Below, in pieces: positions 12,278-20,992 of a stretch of DNA of 64,000 nucleotides. The stretch is from Mesorhizobium sp. B2-1-8. Lineage in GTDB: Bacteria > Pseudomonadota > Alphaproteobacteria > Rhizobiales > Rhizobiaceae. Each line of letters opens with the position of its first letter. Within the stretch, counting starts at the first letter, position 1. The translations under genes were made by a program, and so were the position numbers. Below the pieces are notes generated by a model that worked only from the letters and a program-made list of their open reading frames with translations, had not been told where the DNA came from and made no database searches. The stretch spans positions 5,309,501 through 5,373,500 of the forward strand of contig NZ_CP083952.1 in the NCBI RefSeq assembly GCF_006442545.2, written 5' to 3'.

Positions 12278-12308
12278 GCGTAGGAGTCATCGAATGCCTG
12301 CGTAGGAG
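12278..12308 (+). promoter_or_regulatory. Candidate ECF-sigma promoter, plus strand (GCGTAGGAG direct repeat)
   Basis: GCGTAGGAG is found at 12278-12286 and again, perfectly, at 12300-12308, 22 bases apart and 51 bases before the EF-hand start codon at 12359. It mirrors the element on the opposite strand at 12171-12200. Both divergent genes encode secreted EF-hand proteins, so a shared regulator is plausible. Confidence 0.5.
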
Positions 12309-12358
12309 ACGCTGCAAGGACGGTCCGCGGCGGGCCGTCGATTACAGCGGAGACCCAG

Positions 12359-12781
12359 ATGACCAAGATCGTGACCGCCCTTGCGGGACTGCTTCTGTGC
12401 GGCTGCAGCGCGTTCGCTGCCGACCAGGGCGCCAGGGAGGCGTTCCGACGCATCGACACCAATGGCGACCGAAAGCTCGAGTTCAGCGAAATCCAGGCAG
12501 CGCGGGCGCAGATGTTCGACCGGTTGGACGTCAATCACAATGGCGTGCTCGAGCCTGGCGAGGTGCGGGCGGCAATCGAAGAGATCAAGTCGAAGCGCGA
12601 TGTGCAGGCTGCACGGTTCACCGGCCTGCAGGCCGAAGCAAGCCGCATGGACCGCAACGGCGACGGAAAGATCTCGCGCGACGAATTTACGGCTGCCGTC
12701 CCCGACAGGCTGCTGCAGGCCGACACCGACGGCGACAAAGCATTGTCGATCACCGAGTTGCGGGCGCTGCGGCGCCAGTGA
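12359..12781 (+). CDS. Secreted EF-hand calcium-binding protein (second copy)
   Basis: 140 residues with a signal sequence (MTKIVTALAGLLLCGCSAFA), which could be cleaved after AFA or processed as a lipoprotein at LCGC. Four EF-hand-like loops follow at about 33-44 (DTNGDRKLEFSE), 57-68 (DVNHNGVLEPGE), 98-109 (DRNGDGKISRDE) and 122-133 (DTDGDKALSITE). It has the same architecture as the divergent gene at 12123-11689 with only moderate identity, so the two look like old paralogues. It is followed after 26 bases by the BA14K gene, probably in one transcript. Confidence 0.9.
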   Translation: MTKIVTALAGLLLCGCSAFAADQGAREAFRRIDTNGDRKLEFSEIQAARAQMFDRLDVNHNGVLEPGEVRAAIEEIKSKRDVQAARFTGLQAEASRMDRNGDGKISRDEFTAAVPDRLLQADTDGDKALSITELRALRRQ

Positions 12782-12807
12782 CCACACCAGACCAGAGGAG
12801 ACAATCG

Positions 12808-13230
12808 ATGAACAGAACGATCACTGCTTTGTGCGGCGCGATGCTCAGCGCTACGGCCCTTGCCTCGCCGGCCGAGGCCATGCCGCTTGCGGCGCCGGCA
12901 GCGCCGACGTCCGTGACGAGCCAGGCAACGCCGATCTGGTACCGGCGCGGCTTCTACGTCGTCGGCGGCGCCTATTACTACAATGGTTACCGGGGCTATT
13001 GGCGGGTGCGGCCCGGCTACCGCTATTACAATGGCTACTGGTTCCCGGCCGCCGCCTTCGCGGCCGGCGTGGGGGCCGCCACGGTCGCGCCACCCCCGCC
13101 CCCCGCGGCGCGCCTGGCGGCCGCCCATGTGCGCTGGTGCTACGATCGCTACCGCTCCTACCGCGCCTGGGATAACAGCTACCAGCCCTATGACGGCCCT
13201 CGGCAGCAATGCTGGTCGCCCTATAATTGA
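12808..13230 (+). CDS. BA14K family protein
   Basis: 140 residues: a signal peptide ending near ASPAEA, then an aromatic Tyr/Gly-rich stretch (YYYNGYRGYWRV, YRYYNGYWFP), a short membrane-like alanine/proline segment, and the C-terminal BA14K signature HVRWCYDRYRSYRAWDNSY with the closing QQCWSPYN. BA14K proteins are small immunoreactive or lectin-like exported proteins of Brucella and rhizobia. A GAGGAG ribosome site lies 7 bases before the ATG at 12808; the longer frame to 12127 is open but runs through the EF-hand gene in another phase. It is cotranscribed with the EF-hand gene upstream. Confidence 0.87.
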   Translation: MNRTITALCGAMLSATALASPAEAMPLAAPAAPTSVTSQATPIWYRRGFYVVGGAYYYNGYRGYWRVRPGYRYYNGYWFPAAAFAAGVGAATVAPPPPPAARLAAAHVRWCYDRYRSYRAWDNSYQPYDGPRQQCWSPYN

Positions 13231-13272
13231 AACTCGGCGCTGCCGTCATCGACGCCGGAAGGAGGCTCGCCC

Positions 13273-13722
13273 ATGCAGAACCGCTCCATGCCTGCCAATA
13301 CGGTCATACCGGTGCTTGCCTACCCAGACGTGGAAGCGGCGAGTCGTTGGCTCTGCGAAGCCTTCGGATTCGAATTGCGGCTGACGATCGGCAATCATCG
13401 CGTCCATCTCGGCTTCGGCGACGGGGCCGTCGTGGTCACGACCCTGAAGAGCGGTGGATCCGCGCCGTCGCCCGGCGACGAGGAATTCTCGGTCATGGTG
13501 CGTGTCGAGGATGTCGATGCGCACCACCGCTGCGCGATGCGCCGTGGCGCCATGGCGCTGACCGCGCCGACGAGCTACCCCTATGGCGAACGGCAATATT
13601 CCTGCCGCGATCTCGCCGGCCACGCCTGGACCTTCTCGCAAACGATCGCCGATGTCGCGCCCGAGGAATGGGGCGGCAGAGCCGAGCGTCACGTCGAAAC
13701 GGATTCAGACGACACGTTTTAA
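13273..13722 (+). CDS. VOC family protein (glyoxalase-like)
   Basis: 149 residues of the vicinal-oxygen-chelate superfamily: VIPVLAYPDVEAASRWLCEAFGFELRL at the N-terminus, EFSVMVRVEDVDAHHRCAMRRGA in the middle, and YGERQYSCRDLAGHAWTFSQTI, the typical second-half ending of PhnB/YdfO-like members. GGAAGGAGG precedes the ATG. It resembles the family often annotated as bleomycin-resistance or PhnB-like with no defined substrate. It lies 42 bases after the BA14K gene and may be read through from it. Confidence 0.85.
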   Translation: MQNRSMPANTVIPVLAYPDVEAASRWLCEAFGFELRLTIGNHRVHLGFGDGAVVVTTLKSGGSAPSPGDEEFSVMVRVEDVDAHHRCAMRRGAMALTAPTSYPYGERQYSCRDLAGHAWTFSQTIADVAPEEWGGRAERHVETDSDDTF

Positions 13723-14339
13723 GCGTTGTTTTGACGTATGCCGCCACCTGAACGGGCGCAAAGCTGCAGTTGGGAATACTTAAGTGCTCGGGCTGACGCG
13801 CGCTATCAGCAAGGCACACGTGCCAGAGGTCGACGCCTCTTACCCGAAGGTCGAATCTACTGACCCACCTTGTCCATAAGCAACTGCAACTCGGGCTGCG
13901 GCGCGATCCAGAAAGTTCGAAAAGCTTCCAAGAACCCCAGCCAAGCGCAGACATTCATTGAGACTGAGCACGCACCGAATCGGCCCTGCTCAAAACGCCG
14001 CGCCAGGCGCGAGATGTTGGCAGTCGGGATGGGCCGGACCAGCCCCTACTGCACCCGAATTGATGAGGGTGCCCTTATTGCCTCCGCAAGAGCAACCTTA
14101 TTTGCATACATTCCATATCTTGTTGCGGTGCTTCAAGTTTCGACACCGGCACTTGATCCCGCCAACATCTCAAATGTGTGCCATTTTTGCTACATTTTCT
14201 GGCCGTCTGCCCAAAATCTATCATTTAGTCACAGCTTAATAATGAAACGTCCACGTTATTTTGTAAGATAGCGGACAAAGCCAGGCGCCGAGCCCGGCTG
14301 GGGCGCTCTTAAAAAGCGCGGGGAAACGCGGGTGGGAAA
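13723..14339. promoter_or_regulatory. Long non-coding, partly AT-rich leader of the secretion operon
   Basis: 617 bases without a credible gene. The open frames here have no signal peptide, no family resemblance and unlike codon use. The part from about 14090 to 14275 is clearly richer in A/T than the surroundings. Just before the tolC-like gene is GGGGCGCTCTTAAAAAGCGC, a short hairpin at about 14301-14320. AT-rich upstream regions in this group are typical targets of the silencer MucR, but no binding site can be proved here. Confidence 0.45.
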
Positions 14340-15785
14340 ATGAAAACGACAGGTCTGTCAACCAAGGCCATGGGCGTTGGCCTCTTGATGGCGGCTACCA
14401 TGCTGAGCTGGGGCACGCATGCGCTGACACTCAAGGAAGCCATGGCGGTTGCGGTTGAATCCAACCCGGAGATCGGCCAGGCCATCGAAAACCGCGAGGC
14501 AATCGAGTTCGAGCTGCGGCAGGCAAAGGGGCTGTATCTCCCAAGCGTCGACCTGGAGGCATCTACCGGCGCTCGCCGCCTTGACAACTCCACCCGCCGC
14601 GCGCTCTCCATCGAGCACGACGCGCTTTATCCCGCGGAGACCGATCTGACGGTTTCGCAAACGCTCTATGATAGCGGCGCAAGGCGAGCCGAACTCAACC
14701 GTCAGGCCTCACGAGTCGATGGCGCCTCGTTCCGCGTGCTGGAGCGATCCGAGTTCATCGGACTTTCGGTTGTCCAGGATTACCTGGAATACATGCTTCA
14801 GGGCTCGATCGTGGCCGAGGCAAAGAAGAATCTGGGCTTTCATCAAGCGATTCTCCACGACATCAGGGAAGGCATAGCAGGCGGCGGGTTGAACGAAGCC
14901 GACAGGCAACAGGCCGAGGAGCGCTTGTTCGCGGCCAAGGCCCGCATGCAGGAAGCCTCCGAGGAACTCGAGGCCTCGAGGATACGCTTCTTCAAGACCG
15001 TCGGGAAACCGCTGACGAATGCTTCGAGGCCAGGCGATGTTTCCTCCGCGCTGCCAAGGTCCCTGGACGACGCGCTGGGCATTGCGCGGGAAAACAATCC
15101 GCGCGTCCACATGGCCAATAGCGATATTGCCGCCGCCGCCTCGCAGGTTGACGCCGCTCGGGCGAAATACGGCCCTTCGATCGTCGCCGAAGGCACTGCC
15201 CGGGCCGGATATGACATTGACGGCGACAATGGAGACACGTCCGATTTGCAGGCACGGCTGGTGCTGCGTTGGAACCTGTACCGGGGCGGCATCGACAAGG
15301 CGAATGAGCAGGAGCAAATCCGCCGCGCCAGCGAGCAGCGGCTTGGGCTGCATCAGGTTCTGCGGGAGATCGAAGAAGCCGTTCGCACGTCGTGGGATCG
15401 CCGCTTCCGGCAAGCCGACCTGGCAAAGACCCTGAAGCTGCAAGCCGCAGCCAACGAGAAGCTGGTTGCCTCTTATCGCGAGCAGTTCAAGGTCGGACAG
15501 CGCTCACTGCTCGACGTGCTGGATGCGCAGAATACGCGGTTCAACACAGCCACGCTGGCCGACACCGCGTCCTACGCATCCCTCTTTGCCCAATATCGGC
15601 TTCTGGCGGCGACCGGGCAGTTGCTGAAAACGATGGACATCCATCCGCCAAAGCAGGCCACGGCCTACGCCAAGGATGAATTTGCTGTTCCGGCGACCGC
15701 GGATACCGAAACCTATGCCCGGACCCCGTCGGAACAGACGAACGATATACCCTTCGACATCCTTGCCCCGGTCAGGAAGAAATGA
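14340..15785 (+). CDS. TolC-family outer-membrane channel of a type I secretion system
   Basis: 481 residues with a signal peptide (to about THA, residue 29). The TolC/LapE fold is seen as two similar halves: LTLKEAMAVAVESNPEIGQA (residue 30) and SLDDALGIARENNPRVHMANSDIAAAASQVDAARAKYGPSIVAEG (about 241). Each is followed by long helical hairpins, ending in SYREQFKVGQRSLLDVLDAQNTRF. It should form the outer-membrane exit duct for the adhesin. The start is ATG after GGGTGGGAAA. It is first gene of the exporter operon, 39 bases before the ABC exporter gene. Confidence 0.93.
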   Translation: MKTTGLSTKAMGVGLLMAATMLSWGTHALTLKEAMAVAVESNPEIGQAIENREAIEFELRQAKGLYLPSVDLEASTGARRLDNSTRRALSIEHDALYPAETDLTVSQTLYDSGARRAELNRQASRVDGASFRVLERSEFIGLSVVQDYLEYMLQGSIVAEAKKNLGFHQAILHDIREGIAGGGLNEADRQQAEERLFAAKARMQEASEELEASRIRFFKTVGKPLTNASRPGDVSSALPRSLDDALGIARENNPRVHMANSDIAAAASQVDAARAKYGPSIVAEGTARAGYDIDGDNGDTSDLQARLVLRWNLYRGGIDKANEQEQIRRASEQRLGLHQVLREIEEAVRTSWDRRFRQADLAKTLKLQAAANEKLVASYREQFKVGQRSLLDVLDAQNTRFNTATLADTASYASLFAQYRLLAATGQLLKTMDIHPPKQATAYAKDEFAVPATADTETYARTPSEQTNDIPFDILAPVRKK

Positions 15786-15824
15786 GCCGGTGTAACGAGG
15801 GTTGAGGGTCCTGGCGGGCGGGTC

Positions 15825-17957
15825 GTGAATCAGCAGCCAAACATTCTGTCGCCCAAGGAGGCATTCAAGGCCTGCTTTTCGGCGGTCGCCGCCTATCTCG
15901 GCAGGCCGAGCGCGGAGACCGTGCTGTTTGCCGGGGTGCCGATTTCGGACACGCGCATCGAGGTCGCCGAGATCAGGCATCTTGCCGAACGCATCGGTCT
16001 CGAGACCCGCGAATTCAACCATCGCGACTTCTTGCGCGGCCGCGTCGATCTTCCGGCAATTCTCTTCCGTGTCAGTCAGTTGCCGATCGCCCTGCTGGCG
16101 GAAATCGACGGCGACGGGTATCTCACGGCGCCGCAGGAAGACGGGCGCACGACCGTCGGCAAATCCGAACTGGCCGCAAGTTACATCAGTGGCGGCGTAT
16201 CCTTCTCGATCACCTATGCCAACGCCACCGAAGGCATGAAGGTCGGGTCGGCGCAGCAGATCGAACGGCGCCATTGGCTGACGGGAACGATGGGCGCTTT
16301 CTGGCGCACCTATTCGAAGGTCGTGCTGTCGGCGATCTTCATCAACCTGCTGGCCATCGCCTCGCCAATCTTCACCATGAACGTCTATGACCGCATATTG
16401 CCGAACAAGGCGATATCGACGCTCTGGGTGCTGGCGATCGGTATCGGCGCCGTCATTCTCTTCGACCTGCTGCTGAAGACGGCCCGGGCCTCGCTCATCG
16501 ACTATGCCGGGCGCAAGGCGGACCTGCGGATATCGTATCTGCTGTTCGAGAAGGTGCTGAATTCATCCTTGTCCGCGCGCCCGGGCTCGACAGGCGAATA
16601 TGCCAACCGTGTCACTCAATATGAGTTCGTCAGGGAGTTCTTCACCTCCAACACCATCAGCGTCTTCATCGACACGGCCTTCGTCTTCATCTTCCTGCTG
16701 GTCATCTACGCGATCGGCGGCTGGTTGGTCGTCATACCGGCCTTGGCATTCGTGGCGTCGGTAATCGTCGGCCTCGTCACGCAACGTCGCATCGGCAAGC
16801 GGGTCGCCGCCTCGATGAACGAAGCATCCCAGCGCCAGGCCTTGCTGGTCGAGTCCATCTCCACGCTGGAAACAATCAAGTCCCTGCGCGCCGAAGCCTA
16901 TTTGCTGAGGAAGTGGGGCGAGCATTCGAAGAATGCGGCCAACACCTCCGAGAAGATCAAGCAGCTCTCGGCGGCGGCCGGCAACATCACCCAGGCCATC
17001 CAGCAGCTTGTGACGGTCGCCCTGGTCGTGGCCGGAGCCTATGCCTTTTCGGAAGGGCACGTTTCGACAGGAGCCATCATCGGAACGGTGATGCTGGCGA
17101 GCCGGGCCGTGGCTCCACTCGGTCAGATCGCGATCACCTTGTCGAGATTTCGCCAGGCCATGCTCTCCTTGAGAATGGTGAATTCCATCATGTCCCAGCC
17201 GGAGGACCGGCCGGACACGGTGGGCTTTGTCAATCGCCCGATCCGCAATGGAGCGATGACGTTCAAGAATGTCGGCTTCGTCTATCCCGGATCGGAAAAC
17301 GAGGTTCTGTCCGGCCTGAACTTCTCGGTGAAGCCGGGGGAGCGTATTGGCATCATCGGCCGCATCGGGTCAGGCAAGACGACGATGGGACGCCTGATCG
17401 GAAGGCTTTTCCTGCCGAGTTCCGGCGAGCTGCTGCTGGATGGCATCGACATCCGCCAGTATCACCCTTCGGAGGTGCGCGCCGCAGTGGGCATCGTTGC
17501 GCAAGCTGGCGATCTGTTTTCGGGCACGGTGAAGGAGAACCTGCTCATGGCATCTCCCGAGGCGACCGACGAACAGATTATCGAAGCCGCAAAAGCCGCA
17601 GGCGTCGACGAGTTCGTCTCTCGCCATCCGCGCGGCTACGACATGAATGTCGGCGAGCGAGGCACCAATCTTTCCGGCGGGCAGAGACAGACGGTGGCGA
17701 TTGCCCGGCTGCTCTTGACCAAGCCGAAGATCGTCTTCCTGGATGAACCGTCCGGCTCGATGGATCTGGCTTCGGAACGACAGCTGATCAAACAACTCAA
17801 GACAGCATTTGACCGCGACACGACGCTGATCGTCTCGACGCATCGCTTCAGCATGCTCGAATTGGCTGATCGCCTTATTGTTGTCGAGCAAGGAAAGATC
17901 GTTGCCGATGGACCAAAAGAACAAGTCATTCAGGCGCTGCAGAGAACGAATTCCTGA
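15825..17957 (+). CDS. LapB-like type I secretion ABC exporter (permease-ATPase)
   Basis: 710 residues starting at GTG. The N-terminal 130 residues form a degenerate C39-peptidase-like domain without the catalytic Cys, as in LapB/HlyB transporters. The transmembrane domain spans about 160-440 (VVLSAIFINLLAIASPIFTM, VFIFLLVIYAIGGWLVVIPALA). The ATPase domain has Walker A GRIGSGKTT near 512, signature LSGGQRQ near 616, Walker B IVFLDEPSGSMD near 637 and the H-loop STHRFS near 671. It should drive export of the RTX adhesin encoded at 21317 through the inner membrane. It is in an operon with the TolC-like and HlyD-like genes. Confidence 0.95.
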   Translation: MNQQPNILSPKEAFKACFSAVAAYLGRPSAETVLFAGVPISDTRIEVAEIRHLAERIGLETREFNHRDFLRGRVDLPAILFRVSQLPIALLAEIDGDGYLTAPQEDGRTTVGKSELAASYISGGVSFSITYANATEGMKVGSAQQIERRHWLTGTMGAFWRTYSKVVLSAIFINLLAIASPIFTMNVYDRILPNKAISTLWVLAIGIGAVILFDLLLKTARASLIDYAGRKADLRISYLLFEKVLNSSLSARPGSTGEYANRVTQYEFVREFFTSNTISVFIDTAFVFIFLLVIYAIGGWLVVIPALAFVASVIVGLVTQRRIGKRVAASMNEASQRQALLVESISTLETIKSLRAEAYLLRKWGEHSKNAANTSEKIKQLSAAAGNITQAIQQLVTVALVVAGAYAFSEGHVSTGAIIGTVMLASRAVAPLGQIAITLSRFRQAMLSLRMVNSIMSQPEDRPDTVGFVNRPIRNGAMTFKNVGFVYPGSENEVLSGLNFSVKPGERIGIIGRIGSGKTTMGRLIGRLFLPSSGELLLDGIDIRQYHPSEVRAAVGIVAQAGDLFSGTVKENLLMASPEATDEQIIEAAKAAGVDEFVSRHPRGYDMNVGERGTNLSGGQRQTVAIARLLLTKPKIVFLDEPSGSMDLASERQLIKQLKTAFDRDTTLIVSTHRFSMLELADRLIVVEQGKIVADGPKEQVIQALQRTNS

Positions 17958-18007
17958 ATGAACAAATTATATCGGGCTGAAACCGATATGATAACGAGGC
18001 GTAGGAA

Positions 18008-19297
18008 ATGCTTGCCAGGGAAGACCGCCCGCCGCTTTTTGCGACGGCGTCCATATTCATCATAGCGGCGCTCTTCGTCGCCTTTGTCGCTTGGTCATCA
18101 TTCGCCGAGGTCGACGAGATCGCGCGTGGCGATGGCAAGGTCATACCGGCCTCCAAGACCCAGGTCATCCAAGCCAGCGAGCCGGGCGTCGTTCAGGAAA
18201 TCGCTGTCAAGGTGGGGCAGGTCGTCAGGAAGAACGACCTCATCATTCGTCTCGACAATACTTTGAACACGTCCAGCCTCGGCGAACAGCAAGCCAAGGC
18301 GCGGGCCCTGCAAACACGCATCGCCAGGCTCAAATACGAACAGAGCGGCAGCATCACCGGATCGTTTCCGTGTCCGCAGGACATTCAGTCGGTGGCGCCG
18401 GAAATCTGCGACAACGAGCAAAATCTCCTCGTTGCCCGGCGCGAAAACTTCGACAACAAGCTGTCGGTGCTCAAGTCGCGCCTCGACCAGCGCGAAAAAG
18501 AACTCGACGAGGCGAACGCCAATGTCGACCGCCTGACAAAAAACCTGGCTGTGAGCGACCAGCAGGCGAAGCTGGTCGAGGCGATGGTCAAGAAAGGTCT
18601 GATGGCAAGGACCGAGCAGCTCAAGGTCGAGCAGGAGCAAACCGAACTCAACGGCCAATTGAACCTGGCCGGCGAGACGATAAAGAAAGCCAAGTCGGCG
18701 ATCACAGAGGCGCAGCTCCAGGTCGAGGAACTCGGGCTGCAGTTGAAGCAGGAAGCACTCGATGACCTGACGCAGGCCTTGGCCGATCTTTCGGTGGTGG
18801 ACGAAACCATTCGCGGCGCGACCGACAAAGTCGCGCGAACGGATATCCGTTCTCCGGTGGACGGTATCGTCAACACGATGGAACTGAACACCGTCGGCGC
18901 CTTCGTCCAGCCCGGTACTGTCGTAGCCGGCATCGTCCCCACTTCCGAGACATTGCTGGTCGAAGCGCGTGTTTCGCCACGCGATGTCGCCTTTATCCGC
19001 CCCGATCAGGATGCCTTGATAAAAGTCACGGCTTACGATTTCTCGATCTTTGGCGGCATCGAAGGCAAGGTTTCCAACATAACCGCCGACAGCCTGGTCG
19101 ATCAGAAGACGGGCGAACCCTATTATCAGGTGCGCGTTTCAACCGACAGATCGACACTGGAACGAGACGGAAAGGCATATTCGATCATCCCCGGCATGAT
19201 CTGTTCCGTGGATATCAAGACCGGGCGCAAGACGATCCTGAGCTACCTGCTGAAGCCGATCAACAAAGCACGTCAGGAGGCAATGAGTGAGCGCTAG
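18008..19297 (+). CDS. LapC-like HlyD-family membrane-fusion protein
   Basis: 429 residues: a short cytosolic tail, one membrane span (ATASIFIIAALFVAFVAWSSF, about 12-33), a lipoyl half (VIQASEPGVVQEIAVKVGQVV), a long periplasmic coiled coil (about 130-270, rich in Lys/Glu/Gln) and the beta-barrel domain with TDIRSPVDGIVNTMELNTVG. It should bridge the ABC exporter and the TolC-like channel. An earlier ATG is out of frame, so 18008 with AGGCGTAGGA upstream is the start. Its last codons overlap the next gene by 11 bases. Confidence 0.94.
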   Translation: MLAREDRPPLFATASIFIIAALFVAFVAWSSFAEVDEIARGDGKVIPASKTQVIQASEPGVVQEIAVKVGQVVRKNDLIIRLDNTLNTSSLGEQQAKARALQTRIARLKYEQSGSITGSFPCPQDIQSVAPEICDNEQNLLVARRENFDNKLSVLKSRLDQREKELDEANANVDRLTKNLAVSDQQAKLVEAMVKKGLMARTEQLKVEQEQTELNGQLNLAGETIKKAKSAITEAQLQVEELGLQLKQEALDDLTQALADLSVVDETIRGATDKVARTDIRSPVDGIVNTMELNTVGAFVQPGTVVAGIVPTSETLLVEARVSPRDVAFIRPDQDALIKVTAYDFSIFGGIEGKVSNITADSLVDQKTGEPYYQVRVSTDRSTLERDGKAYSIIPGMICSVDIKTGRKTILSYLLKPINKARQEAMSER

Positions 19298-19928
19298 CGC
19301 CATCTCTCCCCCGCCCCCGAAAGACCGTTTGCTTCTGCCGCTCCCGACAGACGATTTCGAGCTCGAGTTCCGCGTCGTGGCGCGCGGCGGCACAAGGCGC
19401 GGCATCCGTCTGGAACGGGCTTTCTGGCTTTCGCTGAAACAGATGGCCGAGAGCCGCAAATGCACCATCGGCATGCTGGTCGACGAGATCGCCGAAAGTC
19501 ACGCGGAGAAAGGAAACCTGACCTCGGCAATTCGGGTGGCCTGCATACGCGCGTTGGGACACGAGAACCTGAATTTGCGCAGGCTTGCGTCGATCAGGAC
19601 GGTAAACGCCATTCTGCTTGCCTGTCCGTCGCCGGCTTTCGCCTTGGCATCGACGAAGAAGATCGTGACGTTCAATGCGCCGTTCCAGCAACTGGTCAAA
19701 CGGCAGTTGCCGACGGCGTTCGACGGAGACACGCGGCAGGACCTGAAGCTGGCGCTGGATCTCAACGTGGCGGATATATTCGCGCGCCTCGACACCAACG
19801 GCGACGTTGCCGTTGCGAGCGGATTTGTGATCGGCGCCGGCGAGCGCCGTTACCGGGGCCAGCTGAACGTGGTGCGGGCGCCGGCGCTGGACCTGGAATT
19901 GCTGATGGCTTTTGTCTTCAACGGTTAG
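19287..19928 (+). CDS. Ribbon-helix-helix domain protein of unknown role, coupled to the exporter operon
   Basis: 213 residues, GTG start, overlapping the HlyD-like gene by 11 bases. Residues about 36-72 (GTRRGIRLERAFWLSLKQ, SRKCTIGMLVDEIAES) match the RHH_4 ribbon-helix-helix type, a DNA-binding or oligomerisation fold. The C-terminal half (NAILLACPSPAFALASTKKIVTFN through the closing LELLMAFVFNG) has the strand/helix pattern of a PAS-like sensor, though I cannot prove that. No signal peptide or membrane span. Coupling to the secretion operon suggests it regulates exporter or adhesin expression. Other options are a c-di-GMP-independent sensor or a structural accessory. Confidence 0.8.
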   Translation: MSASAISPPPPKDRLLLPLPTDDFELEFRVVARGGTRRGIRLERAFWLSLKQMAESRKCTIGMLVDEIAESHAEKGNLTSAIRVACIRALGHENLNLRRLASIRTVNAILLACPSPAFALASTKKIVTFNAPFQQLVKRQLPTAFDGDTRQDLKLALDLNVADIFARLDTNGDVAVASGFVIGAGERRYRGQLNVVRAPALDLELLMAFVFNG

Positions 19929-19999
19929 AGCAACTCCAGGAGAAGTGCGTAGCGGTTTTCCCGGGAAAGGCGCGTAGCGCTTTCCCTAGGAATTGCTCT
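19927..19999. repeat. Rhizobial palindromic intergenic element
   Basis: Ends AGAGCAA (19927-19933) and TTGCTCT (19993-19999) are inverted. Inside are GAAGTGCGTAGCGGTTTTCCCGGG and a partial second copy (GCGCGTAGCGCTTTCCC). This is the style of repeat scattered in Rhizobium and Mesorhizobium intergenic DNA. The first bases overlap the stop codon of the ribbon-helix-helix gene. It may fold in the convergent 3' UTRs of that gene and lapG. Confidence 0.7.
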
Positions 20000-20038
20000 G
20001 GGCATTCGGCCAGGACAAAAAGCGACCGCGCGTTGTCT

Positions 20039-20992
20039 TTACTTAACTTCCATCTGCGCGCCTTCGCCAGGCGCGACGGTTTCGAAACCGCCCTTGACGT
20101 CGGCCACCTGCGCGGCCCCCGGTTTGGACCCATGGATCCATGCCCGGTCGGTGCTGAACGAGTATAGGGGCTGATAGTCCGGAAGCGCGCTGTCCTTGAG
20201 CACCATATTGTCGAGACTGTCGAGAATGTAAGCGCCGCTTGCGGTGCTCACCGCAAGCACGGCGTGGAAGAAACCTCGCTTGCGGTCCTGGAGAACGACG
20301 AGCGACATACTGCGTGCCGGAATGCCGGCCCTCAGCAACGCCGTCATCTTGAGGATTGCGAAGTCCTCGCAGTCACCGGCGCGATTGGCGAGGATTTCCG
20401 AAGGCTTCGCCCAGTAGTCGAGCTTGCCATAGACGACACTGTCCTTCCTGTAGGCGATCAGGTGGTTGATGCCGCTGTTGATGAACGACAGTTTCTCGAC
20501 GAACCCCTTGCCTTGGGCAGCCGAGACCATGGCCACGAAGGCCGGGCTCTCGTGATCACAGGGACTGCCCGCGGTGCAATCGACTATGGCCTGGTAGACC
20601 GGTGCCCAGCGCGCCGAAACCGGAAAATTGCGCATGGACAGCGCAACCGATCCGAACACCCCCGGGATAATCGACGCAGTCTGAATCGGGTCGACACCCC
20701 TGGCTTCCTGCGCCATCGCGGCGGCGGACCCGTCTTGCGCCGGAACGGGACTGTAGCCGTTCAGGACGAGGCTGATCCGGTAGGGGGCGGCCGGCTGCCA
20801 GGGCCGGTACCTTTGCAGCGAAATGCCACCGAGACCAGACGGCGCCTGGACCGTCGCAAGCAGTGCTGTTTCGGGCAGGAAATCCCTGACGGCTGGCCCG
20901 GCAAGGGCCGGCTGCGCCGAGCCGGCTATCCCCAGTGCCAGCAGAAGCAACTTGAGTTCGCGCTTCCCCGGAGCATTCTTTTGTTTTTTCAT
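20039..20992 (-). CDS. lapG: LapG-like periplasmic transglutaminase-type cysteine protease
   Basis: 317 residues of the BTLCP family (bacterial transglutaminase-like cysteine proteinases). A signal peptide (cut near PALA, about residue 31) precedes the catalytic domain. The triad is visible: Cys about 208 in RAGDCEDFAILK, His about 243 in KRGFFHAVLAV, and Asp about 258 in YILDSLDN. LapG releases LapA-type adhesins from the outer membrane by cutting their N-terminus. The ATG at 20992 was chosen over a GTG three codons earlier because AAAGG lies 8 bases ahead. It is divergent from the adhesin gene and sits between it and its exporter operon, supporting the adhesin as substrate. Confidence 0.92.
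   Translation of the reverse strand: MKKQKNAPGKRELKLLLLALGIAGSAQPALAGPAVRDFLPETALLATVQAPSGLGGISLQRYRPWQPAAPYRISLVLNGYSPVPAQDGSAAAMAQEARGVDPIQTASIIPGVFGSVALSMRNFPVSARWAPVYQAIVDCTAGSPCDHESPAFVAMVSAAQGKGFVEKLSFINSGINHLIAYRKDSVVYGKLDYWAKPSEILANRAGDCEDFAILKMTALLRAGIPARSMSLVVLQDRKRGFFHAVLAVSTASGAYILDSLDNMVLKDSALPDYQPLYSFSTDRAWIHGSKPGAAQVADVKGGFETVAPGEGAQMEVK

Noticed and set aside
13870..14271. A 133-codon open frame upstream of the tolC-like gene
   Set aside because: Composition changes along its length, it enters AT-rich DNA and lacks any recognisable domain or ribosome site.
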